A DNA stretch of 6,020 bases from contig CALFNC010000098.1 of the NCBI GenBank assembly GCA_937902605.1, positions 1 through 6,020 on the forward strand, given 5' to 3'. Positions within the stretch are counted from its first letter, which is position 1. Each line of letters begins with the position of its first letter. This document shows, one piece after another, positions 1 to 6,020 of this stretch. This stretch comes from an uncultured Acidobacteriota bacterium (lineage in GTDB: Bacteria > Acidobacteriota > Thermoanaerobaculia > UBA5066). Under the pieces are notes generated by a model. The model had not been told where the DNA came from, made no database searches, and saw only the letters and a list, made by a program, of their open reading frames with translations. Position numbers and translations under genes: made by a program.

Positions 1-180
1 GCCGGGAGAGCCGCCCGCTCCTCTGGAACCCGCAAGTCACCGGCGCTCATCGTCTTGAGCTCGTCGGCCGAGAAGCCGTACATTCTCGTCGCTGTCCGGT
101 TCGCCTCGAGGATGCGGCCATCGCCCGGGCGAACGAACATCAGGCCGTCGTTCGCCTCTTCCATCACCATCCGGAACCGC
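1..180 (-). other. PAS domain (N-terminal part) of the sensor
   Basis: Residues 344-403 of the sensor have the usual PAS opening: a helix (RFRMVMEEANDGLMFV), a strand pair with a G-D-G-R-I turn, then EANRTATRMYGFSADEL, which matches the N-x-A-x-x-x-x-G-[FY]-[ST] core of sensor PAS domains. The domain is cut by the window edge after about 60 of its usual roughly 100-110 residues, so the second half of the fold and any cofactor-binding residues cannot be assessed. Its place directly after TM2 suggests it relays or adds to the signal from the outer domain; this is inference. Confidence 0.82.
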
Positions 181-1211
181 TCGTCGCGGCGGGCCACGTC
201 CGAAAGGCGGCGGAGGTGCTCGTTGCGCCAAGCGCCGAAGGTGAGGCCGAAAAGGGCGGCGAGAAGGGCCGCGACGAAGAGGACGGCCTCTCTCCGCCGC
301 TCCCTGTACACGGCGAAGGCCTCGCTGCGGTCGATTTTCGCGACGAATCCCCAGTCCGTCCCGGCGATCGGCGTCGTGGCCGTGAGCACCGGCACGCCGC
401 GGTAGTCGAAGTACTCCCCGAACGACGGTTTGCCGTCGATCGCGACGCGGCCGGCGAGGCCGGCTCGATCCGGAGCCGTGAGCGTCATCGGCTCGGCGGG
501 CGAGCTGCGAAGCCGGTTGAGATACATGATCCGTTCCCCGACCCGACGCACCAGAAGGCATTCAGCGGTCTGGGTCGGGGTCGTCTCTCGTTGGACGAAG
601 GGGTAGAGCCACCGGTCCGGATCGACGGAGAGCGCGACCGCGCCGACCGCGGCTCCCGAGGGGCCGCGAACCGGAACGAGAAAGACCAGGGCGGGGGCGC
701 CGCTGGTCTTCCTCGTGAACTCGATCCTTTCCCGTTCGTTCCGCTCCACCAGGGAGGCCGACATCTGCGCCACCGCCTCGTCGATCGTGTCATCGATTCC
801 GGCGCGAACGAGGGCGCGGCCTTCCCCATTCCGGATCGACACGCCGGAGTAGGGGCCGCCGACGACTAGGATGGCGAGGTTCTCGGTCAGGTGCCGTGCC
901 GCAGCTTCCTTGCTCTCGCCGGGCACTCCCGGCAGCAGGGCTCTGGTCGGCGAATCCTCCGCGACGAGGCGGCCGTCGAAGAGCCGCTCTCCGACCCAGG
1001 TCTCGATCGCGATCCTGCGGTCGTCTGCCTGGTCCTCGAGGCGGCCCTTCCAGCCGTTGATGGCCGCGGCGCGCTCGTGGTCGAGATAGATATTCAGGCC
1101 GACCAGAAGCGCGACGACGGCGACCGAGGCCGCGAGGGCGAGAAACGCATTGCTACCGCTGCTGCCGCGGAGAACGGTTCCTTTGCGCGAAAACACTGTG
1201 GGGTCCGCCAT
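1..1211 (-). CDS. Membrane sensor protein with Cache-like extracytoplasmic domain and PAS domain, 3' partial
   Basis: I translated this frame by hand. It is open from ATG at 1211 to the left edge, giving 403 codons with no stop, so the C-terminus is missing. The N-terminus is basic, followed by a transmembrane segment at about residues 22-42. An extracytoplasmic region of about 260 residues follows. It starts with a helix ending in IETWVGERLFDG, a pattern common just after TM1 in Cache-domain sensors, and its later part (SFGEYFDYRGVPVLTATTPI, then GTDWGFVAKID) resembles the membrane-proximal part of double-Cache domains. TM2 is at about 308-327. There is no room for a HAMP domain: a linker of about 16 residues leads straight into a PAS domain (from about 344, RFRMVMEEANDGLMFV, then ILEANRTATRMYGFSADEL). 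The output domain lies off the window; histidine kinase or diguanylate cyclase are the usual partners, and I cannot say which. The ligand is unknown. ATG 1211 lies 36 bases after the pheA-type stop, in the same frame, with no good Shine-Dalgarno sequence. Confidence 0.88.
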   Translation of the reverse strand, partial: MADPTVFSRKGTVLRGSSGSNAFLALAASVAVVALLVGLNIYLDHERAAAINGWKGRLEDQADDRRIAIETWVGERLFDGRLVAEDSPTRALLPGVPGESKEAAARHLTENLAILVVGGPYSGVSIRNGEGRALVRAGIDDTIDEAVAQMSASLVERNERERIEFTRKTSGAPALVFLVPVRGPSGAAVGAVALSVDPDRWLYPFVQRETTPTQTAECLLVRRVGERIMYLNRLRSSPAEPMTLTAPDRAGLAGRVAIDGKPSFGEYFDYRGVPVLTATTPIAGTDWGFVAKIDRSEAFAVYRERRREAVLFVAALLAALFGLTFGAWRNEHLRRLSDVARRDERFRMVMEEANDGLMFVRPGDGRILEANRTATRMYGFSADELKTMSAGDLRVPEERAALP

Positions 1212-1247
1212 CAGGAGTATATCGGCCGCTGCCCTGGCCGGCCCGTT
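1212..1247 (-). promoter_or_regulatory. Short gap before the sensor gene with a -10-like hexamer
   Basis: This 36-base gap separates the P-protein stop from the sensor ATG. Reading the minus strand, TATACT (1221-1216) lies four bases before the ATG, one mismatch from the TATAAT consensus. There is no recognisable -35 box and no Shine-Dalgarno sequence. A possible 5-bp G+C stem-loop (GGCCG/CGGCC, within 1223-1243) precedes it, with no U-tract. It may be no more than spacer within an operon. Confidence 0.2.
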
Positions 1248-2327
1248 TCAGCGTGCTCTGGGGTATGACCCGAGGACTTTCACGAAACGGCAGCACGTCT
1301 TCAGCTCCTCGATCGCTTCGGCGACGTCGGGGTCGGACACGTGGCCGAAGAGGTCGACGAAGAAGACGTACTCCCACGCCTTCGTCTTGCCGGGGCGGGA
1401 CTCGATCTTGGAGAGGTTGATCCCCCGTTTCGCGAACGGCTCGAGCATCCGGAAGAGAACGCCCGGCTCGTCCTTGACCGAGAATAGGATCGACGTCCGG
1501 TCGTTCCCGCTCCGGTCGGTCAGGTCGCGCCCGATGACGAGGAACCGCGTGACGTTGTGCGCCTGGTCCTCGATCCGGTCCTGGACCACCTTCAGGTCGT
1601 AGAGCGAGCCGGCAAACTCGCTGGCGATGGCGGCGGCGTTCGGGTCGCCGCCGGCGATCTGCGCGGCGAGCGCCGTGGAGCCGACGTCCACGAGCGGGAC
1701 ACCGGGGAGGTTGGCCGTGAGCCACTTTCGGCACTGTCCGAGCGCCTGCGGGTGCGAGTAGACCTTCTGGATACCGGCGAGAGACCCGGTCCGGGAGAGG
1801 AGGTCGTGGGAGATGGGGAGGAGGATCTCGGCCCCGATCTTCAGGTCGCTCTCCACGAACGTGTCGAGCGTGTGGGTGACGACCCCCTCGGTCGAATTCT
1901 CCACCGGGACGACGCCATACTGGGTCCGCCCCTTCTCCACGTCGTCGAAGATCACGCCGATCGAGCTCTCGGGCACGAGCTCGGCCGACATGCCGAACTG
2001 CTGCATCGCCGCGAGGTGCGTGAAGGTCGCCTTCGGCCCGAGGAAAGCGACGCGCATGGGGGCCTGGAGGCCCACCGACGCGGAGATGATCTCGCGGAAG
2101 ACCGTCCGGACGGCGTCCGCCGGGAACGGTCCGGTGTTCTGGGCCGCGAGGCGCTCCAGGATCTCCCGCTCCCGGTTCGGGACGTGGAAGCCGAGCTTCT
2201 CCCCCTTCTTGACCCTGGCAACCTCCATGACGAGCTCCGCGCGACGATTGAGAAGACGCAAGATCTCGTCGTCGACCGCGTCGATTTGCTTCCGCAGCTC
2301 CCCCAGGGGCGATCCGGCTTCTGCCAT
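1248..2327 (-). CDS. pheA: Bifunctional chorismate mutase / prephenate dehydratase (P-protein)
   Basis: Converts chorismate to prephenate and then to phenylpyruvate in cytosolic phenylalanine biosynthesis. Numbering is from the TTG at 2348, with the chosen ATG as residue 8. AroQ-type chorismate mutase spans about 15-96. It aligns without gaps to the E. coli P-protein through residue 67 and keeps the counterparts of catalytic R11, R28, K39, R51 and E52 (R19, R36, K47, R59, E60), and Q88 as Q95. Prephenate dehydratase spans about 98-275: VAFLGPKATFTHLAA, GVVPVENSTEGVV, SHPQALGQC, and the catalytic TRF motif in NVTRFLVIG. An ACT domain spans about 284-360 with the ESRP motif (316-319); the GALV motif appears as GVLF. 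This implies feedback inhibition by phenylalanine, as known for the family. Full length is 359 residues, normal for P-proteins. ATG 2327 is preferred because it leaves ten residues before the first LR, close to E. coli; TTG 2348 would add seven. Neither start has a clear ribosome binding site. Confidence 0.96.
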   Translation of the reverse strand: MAEAGSPLGELRKQIDAVDDEILRLLNRRAELVMEVARVKKGEKLGFHVPNREREILERLAAQNTGPFPADAVRTVFREIISASVGLQAPMRVAFLGPKATFTHLAAMQQFGMSAELVPESSIGVIFDDVEKGRTQYGVVPVENSTEGVVTHTLDTFVESDLKIGAEILLPISHDLLSRTGSLAGIQKVYSHPQALGQCRKWLTANLPGVPLVDVGSTALAAQIAGGDPNAAAIASEFAGSLYDLKVVQDRIEDQAHNVTRFLVIGRDLTDRSGNDRTSILFSVKDEPGVLFRMLEPFAKRGINLSKIESRPGKTKAWEYVFFVDLFGHVSDPDVAEAIEELKTCCRFVKVLGSYPRAR

Positions 2328-2373
2328 CGGTGTGCCAGATGGTAGCAAGAGGGGGGCGGCCCCACCCGTGGAT

Positions 2374-5300
2374 TCACGGGAACGTGACGACGGCCGTTCG
2401 CCCTTCCTGGACCGTGAAGGATTGAGACCCCCCGGAATCCAGCGTGAGCGCGTACGAACCGGGGGCGACGTTCTGGACGAGGCGGACGGGGAAGTTCAGG
2501 GCGAGGCGCCCCGCCTGGCCGAAGACCGTGAAGGGATAGGGGACGCCGCTCGCGGTCAGCAGCGTGGCCTGGGCAGTCCCCGCCGCCAGGGTCTTCGCTC
2601 CGGCATGGACCTCGACGTTCCCGCCGGGGGTCAGCCCGACGATGAGCGTCTGGGACGGGACGTTCACCGGCGAGAGGACCGCCGGGGCGTACCCGTTCGC
2701 GTCGAGGACGACCGTGTAGGTTCCCGGCTGGACCGACGGGATCTCCCCGCGGCCGTTGCTGTCGAGCGTGACGCCCCCCACGAAAACGGTCCCTGTCCCG
2801 CTCTGCACCCGGGCCTGAAGCGAACGGAGAGGGACGCCGAGCAAGCCGTCGCTCGCTTGGACGCCGATCCCGTCCGATCGGCGCCCCTCGAGGGTCACCT
2901 GCTGCGTCTCGGAGCCACCCAGCGTGACGCTCTTCGGGTCGAAAAGATAGCCGGCCAGGCGGGCCACGACATTGAACGCTGCGGGATTCAGAGACTCCAG
3001 AGAGAACGTCCCGTTGGTGTCGGTGCTCGCGTTGCGGCCCATCCCGCCGCCCCCTAGCCCTCCCCCAGTCGCCTGGGCTTCCGTGCTCGCGGGAGAGGCG
3101 GAGACCATCACGTTCGCGAGCGGAAGGCTGGTGCCGGCTTCGACGACGAGGCCGGCAATGCTGCCCTGAGGGACGTCCAGGTCGACCGTCGTGTCGGAGG
3201 AGACCGTGACGCTCTTCGAGACGCCCGCCCCCCCGGACGCAGTATCCCGGTAGGCGACGGTGTAGGTCCCGTTCTGGACTCCTGCAATGCTATAGCGGCC
3301 GGAGCCGTCGACGGTCCCCGAGTAGGCGAGGCCGGCGCCGCCCCGACCGTTGATCATCACCGCGCCACCGCTCACCGGCTGGCCACCAAGGGTGACCGAG
3401 CCGGCGATCGTCGCTCCGGCCGGGTCGAATGCGATCTCGGCATTGACCTGCGTCTGCCCTGACGGGATCTGGACCTCGGCCGTCTTCGTCTGGCTGGAGG
3501 TCAGGATGTCCCCGGCGGTGGCCCGGAGCATCAGGATCCCCTCCGGCGCCCCGGAAATTTGGAAACTGCCGTCGACGCCGGAACGGACCGAGTTCGCGAA
3601 CCCGTCAGCGCCGCTCGCCGACACGAGGACGTTTCCTCGCTTGCCGGCGGCGAGGCCGGTGATGATCCCCTGGACCGTCGCGCCGGCAGCGAGGGATATG
3701 ACCAAAGCGTCCTGCGACTGACCGGCAGCGAGGACGACCTGCTGCTGACTGCTCGAGGCGTTCCTGAGCGAGGCGGTGACGGTGTACCGCCCCGCGGCGA
3801 GGTGGTCGAAGCGGAAGCTCCCGCTCTGGTCGGTCGTCGTCCCTTCGCTGGCGATCCCGCCCCGTCCCATTGGGCCGCCGTCGGACGCCGCGACGAGGGC
3901 CACCTGCGCGCCGGCGAGCGGCTGATTCCCCGCGTCCGCGACCAGGCCCGAGATGTGGCTCCCCGGCGAGAGCGCGATCTTAACGGTCCCCCCGGTCACC
4001 TTCACGTCTGCGGTCTCGGAGCCGTCCGCATAGTCGGGGTGCTTGGCGGTGATCGAGTACTTGCCCGGGGCGATGCCGTCCATCTGGAATGCGCCGTCGG
4101 CGTCCGTCGTTGGGCCGCTGTCGTCGGCTTGGGGGAGGCCGATCCTCATGGCTGCTCCTGGAGCTCCCGTGGCAGCCGTTGAGACCAGCACGTTGGGAAC
4201 TCCGCGGCCTGACTGGGAATCCACCACCTTGCCCGTGAGGGTCGCGCCAGGGGAGACCTTCACTGTGATCCCGGGTCGCTCTGACCCCTCGGGGACCGTG
4301 ATTCCCCCGACGCGGGCCGTCTGGTACCCCAGCGCCTCGACGTTCACCTCCCAGTTGCCCGGGGGCACGTTCTCGAGGGCGAAGGACCCGTCCTCGGCGT
4401 GGACCACGACTCTTTCGCCCGCGCCGCCAATCCCGAGCTGCTGCGCTGCTCCCCGCGCCACCATGCGGATCACCTGACCGCCGCCCCCCTGCCCTGTGGA
4501 ACGGTCCATGTCGTACCAGACCTGGAAGTCCACGACCGGCTTGCCGGAACCGGCGTCGATCGCATTCCCGGTGATCCGGCCCGGCGCCGGCAGCAGCAGC
4601 TCGATCCCATCGGTAGGCGCGGAGACGCCGCTCCGGACGACCCGGGGCATGGCGGACGGCTCGATGAGGAGTAGGTCGTAGCTCTGTCCCGGTTTCAGGC
4701 CGTCGAGGACGAAGAGCCCGTCCGGACCTGTCGGCTGCTGGCCGGCCGAGAGGGCCAGTCCGCCCCTTCCCCCCGGAGGCCTGGTCATGACGATGCGTCC
4801 CGCGAGCGGAGTCCCGTCCTTCAGCTTCACGAAACCGGCGATGGCCGCGCCGGGGACGAGGAAGACCTCGACCGGTTTGGGCGCCTCGCCCCGCACCAGC
4901 TTGAGCGGCGAGACCGTCTCCGTCGCGTATCCCGAACGCTGTACCTGGAGCTGGTAGTCCCCCGGCGAGAGGCCCCGGAAGGTGAACGAACCGTCGCCGC
5001 CCGTCTTCTCGCTTTCGGGGCGCCCGGCCATCGGTCCCGCCAGGTTGAGCATCATTCCTCCCCGGGCGTTGCCGAAGGACCGGACCTGTGTGAGCGTGAC
5101 CTCCGCCCCTGGGACACCTTCTTGCTTCTCGTCCTTCACGATCCCGGAGAGGACCATCCCCTGCCGGAGAACGACGGTCAAACCCGAGCGGACGGTCCCG
5201 GGCGGGAGGCTCAGCCCGGCGAGGGCACCGGCCTCGTAGCTCGGGTGGTTCACCGTCAGGCGCAGGTTGTCTCCCGACCGAAGGCGGGATGCGCGGAAGG

Positions 5301-5982
5301 CGCCATTTGAGCTGGAAACGAAAGCGGTCTCCTCCTGGCCGGCCAGGCCGCGCAGGAACGACCTGATCCCGGTCTGGGTGGCCGGCGAGAGGGAGCCTTT
5401 CGCCCCGGCGACCGGCGCGCCGGTCTCGTCCACGACCTTGCCGGAGATCGACACTCCCGGCGTCAGGGGCAGGTCGAGCTTCCGGATCTCTCCCGCGCGG
5501 ACGACCACGCCGCTCTTCTCCCAGGGCGTGTACCTGGGTTCGTCGCCGCGGACCTGGAACCGGCCGGGTACGAAGTTCCGGAGGAGGTAGCGGCCGTCCG
5601 CCCCGGACCGGGTCGAAAGGAGGCCTCTCGGTCCAAGGGCCGTGACCTTGGCCCTGGGGACCGGCTTCCCATTTACGGCGTTGACCACGCGGCCCTCCAG
5701 GCGGGCGCCGGGCGTGAGGTTCGCCGTCACCGGGTTGGCCGACGCGCGGGCGCCGAGGATCTCAGCGAATCCGGCGTCACCGCCGTCAGCGAGGAGGGTA
5801 CCGGTCCCGGCAGGGACCTCCTTCAGGACGAACGACCCGTCCGCTCCGGTCTCGACCCATCGGGTCTTCCCAAGCGCTTCGAACCGGACGAGAACGCCAC
5901 CTGCGGGGGTCTGCCGATCGCTCTTCCGGATGGTTCCCACGATCGACCCCGCGGCGCGCGCGATCATCGGCGAGGCAATTGC
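2374..5982 (-). CDS. Large secreted/surface protein of tandem carboxypeptidase-regulatory-like domains, 5' partial
   Basis: Encodes 1202 genuine residues ending ...TAVVTFP with TGA at 2374-2376. The true start is missing: the frame continues into adapter sequence to the right. The first genuine residues (AIASPMIARAAGSIVG) look like the end of a signal peptide with an A-R-A cleavage site, so the protein is probably exported and lacks only a short N-terminal piece. The rest is repeats of 80-110 residues. Each opens with G-x-x-[IVL]-x-G-x-[VI]-x-[DN] (for example GATLTGKVVDS) and carries a [TS]-x-x-D-G-x-F-x-[LM]-x-x-[LV]-x-P-G-x-[YF] core. These are the signature of carboxypeptidase-regulatory-like, transthyretin-like beta-sandwich domains. 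No peptidase, TonB-receptor barrel, sorting motif or late transmembrane segment is visible. The function is unknown; a structural, adhesive or glycan-binding surface role is inference. Its stop lies 25-46 bases before the pheA-type gene. Confidence 0.9.
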   Translation of the reverse strand, partial: AIASPMIARAAGSIVGTIRKSDRQTPAGGVLVRFEALGKTRWVETGADGSFVLKEVPAGTGTLLADGGDAGFAEILGARASANPVTANLTPGARLEGRVVNAVNGKPVPRAKVTALGPRGLLSTRSGADGRYLLRNFVPGRFQVRGDEPRYTPWEKSGVVVRAGEIRKLDLPLTPGVSISGKVVDETGAPVAGAKGSLSPATQTGIRSFLRGLAGQEETAFVSSSNGAFRASRLRSGDNLRLTVNHPSYEAGALAGLSLPPGTVRSGLTVVLRQGMVLSGIVKDEKQEGVPGAEVTLTQVRSFGNARGGMMLNLAGPMAGRPESEKTGGDGSFTFRGLSPGDYQLQVQRSGYATETVSPLKLVRGEAPKPVEVFLVPGAAIAGFVKLKDGTPLAGRIVMTRPPGGRGGLALSAGQQPTGPDGLFVLDGLKPGQSYDLLLIEPSAMPRVVRSGVSAPTDGIELLLPAPGRITGNAIDAGSGKPVVDFQVWYDMDRSTGQGGGGQVIRMVARGAAQQLGIGGAGERVVVHAEDGSFALENVPPGNWEVNVEALGYQTARVGGITVPEGSERPGITVKVSPGATLTGKVVDSQSGRGVPNVLVSTAATGAPGAAMRIGLPQADDSGPTTDADGAFQMDGIAPGKYSITAKHPDYADGSETADVKVTGGTVKIALSPGSHISGLVADAGNQPLAGAQVALVAASDGGPMGRGGIASEGTTTDQSGSFRFDHLAAGRYTVTASLRNASSSQQQVVLAAGQSQDALVISLAAGATVQGIITGLAAGKRGNVLVSASGADGFANSVRSGVDGSFQISGAPEGILMLRATAGDILTSSQTKTAEVQIPSGQTQVNAEIAFDPAGATIAGSVTLGGQPVSGGAVMINGRGGAGLAYSGTVDGSGRYSIAGVQNGTYTVAYRDTASGGAGVSKSVTVSSDTTVDLDVPQGSIAGLVVEAGTSLPLANVMVSASPASTEAQATGGGLGGGGMGRNASTDTNGTFSLESLNPAAFNVVARLAGYLFDPKSVTLGGSETQQVTLEGRRSDGIGVQASDGLLGVPLRSLQARVQSGTGTVFVGGVTLDSNGRGEIPSVQPGTYTVVLDANGYAPAVLSPVNVPSQTLIVGLTPGGNVEVHAGAKTLAAGTAQATLLTASGVPYPFTVFGQAGRLALNFPVRLVQNVAPGSYALTLDSGGSQSFTVQEGRTAVVTFP
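2377..5949 (-). repeat. Array of about 13 tandem beta-sandwich modules within the surface protein
   Basis: Approximate module boundaries, N- to C-terminal, are 5949-5710, 5709-5458, 5457-5161, 5160-4852, 4851-4582, 4581-4249, 4248-3964, 3963-3685, 3684-3418, 3417-3166, 3165-2881, 2880-2629 and 2628-2377. The first eleven keep the opening G-x-x-x-x-G strand and, in most, a D-G-x-[FY] turn; in module 6 it is EDGSFALENVPPG and in module 7 DADGAFQMDGIAPG. Module 12 lacks the normal opening strand but keeps a core of QPGTYTVVLDANGYAP. Module 13 is a degenerate cap with VAPGSYALTLDSGG and a final QEGRTAVVTF strand. The modules are clearly diverged in protein and DNA sequence, so the array is old rather than a recent duplication. 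Confidence 0.85.
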
Positions 5983-6020
5983 GATCGGAAGAGCACACGT
6001 CTGAACTCCAGTCACGCCAA
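5983..6020 (+). other. Illumina TruSeq adapter contamination at the contig end
   Basis: Positions 5983-6015 match the 33-base TruSeq adapter from GATCGGAAGAGC through CTCCAGTCAC without a mismatch. In the standard adapter design the six-base sample index follows CCAGTCAC. The window then has GCCAA and stops, which equals the first five bases of TruSeq index 6 (GCCAAT). On the minus strand the adapter reads, from GTG at 6015, as MTGVQTCALPI, a recognisable artefact peptide. This stretch is not part of the genome. The base before GATC is C rather than the A expected from A-tailed ligation, so the exact junction could be off by a base or a few. Confidence 0.97.

Noticed and set aside
37..829. 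Minus-strand open frames at 37-561 and 485-829 and plus-strand frame at 216-869
   Set aside because: They overlap the sensor frame, which has membrane segments and Cache/PAS patterns. Their translations are low-complexity Arg/Pro/Ser-rich with no recognisable motif.
1223..1243. Stem-loop GGCCG/CGGCC after pheA as a terminator
   Set aside because: The stem has five pairs, the loop is about ten bases and there is no U-tract. In this base composition such stems are expected by chance.
1209..1250. pheA and the sensor as a single fusion read through TGA
   Set aside because: They are in the same frame with 12 codons between them, but the P-protein ends at the normal family terminus (KVLGSYPRA) and the sensor begins with its own ATG and basic pre-membrane segment. 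No selenocysteine or readthrough signal is seen.
2349..2373. G/C-run inverted repeat in the gap before pheA as a terminator
   Set aside because: The GGGG/CCCC pairing is short and has no following U-tract on the minus strand, so it does not make a credible intrinsic terminator.
1557..3057. Long plus-strand open frames (1557-2345 and 1813-3057)
   Set aside because: They are antisense to the clearly conserved pheA-type gene and the modular protein, and the second spans both genes and the gap between them. The translations are rich in Arg, Gly, Pro and Asp without domain patterns, as expected for shadow frames in G+C-rich DNA.
2377..5949. Recent DNA-level tandem duplication or slippage in the module array
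   Set aside because: The modules share only a protein-level pattern. By eye they have no long identical DNA stretches, and lengths differ from about 80 to 110 residues.
5786..5998. Minus-strand open frame starting MCSSDRN
   Set aside because: Its start codon lies within the adapter sequence, and the rest is an out-of-frame shadow of module 1.

Overview
This is a G+C-rich bacterial window (roughly two thirds G+C by eye). All three real genes lie on the minus strand and read from the right edge to the left. The gene order and product types are: a multi-module secreted or surface protein built of carboxypeptidase-regulatory-like beta domains, a fused chorismate mutase/prephenate dehydratase, and a membrane sensor with an extracytoplasmic Cache-type domain and a PAS domain. 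This would fit an Acidobacteria-like or other high-G+C environmental Gram-negative lineage. That taxonomic guess is inference only; there is no rRNA or other marker in the window.

Layout. Positions 5983-6015 are not genomic. They match the Illumina TruSeq adapter exactly, and the last five bases (6016-6020, GCCAA) look like the start of a sample index. The window therefore ends at an untrimmed contig end. The adapter happens to read in frame with the gene beside it and supplies a false start (GTG, giving MTGVQTCALPI). The large gene at 2374-5982 is 5'-truncated by this junction. It encodes 1202 genuine residues in about 11 clear tandem modules plus two degenerate C-terminal ones. After a gap of 46 bases (25 if an alternative TTG start is used) comes the P-protein gene (pheA type) at 1248-2327, intact with chorismate mutase, prephenate dehydratase and ACT domains. 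After 36 more bases comes the sensor gene, from ATG at 1211 to the left edge. It is open for 403 codons and has no stop in the window, so it is easily missed by ORF lists that require a stop.

The close co-directional spacing allows a single transcript, but the three products have no obvious shared pathway: cell-surface structure, phenylalanine biosynthesis, and signal sensing. I see no mobile element, CRISPR array, tRNA, rRNA or convincing terminator. I do not see a new biological system here. The most consequential observation is the adapter-derived artificial N-terminus. After it come the sensor gene running off the edge and the recurrent Gly/Met/Arg-rich loops in the modular protein.
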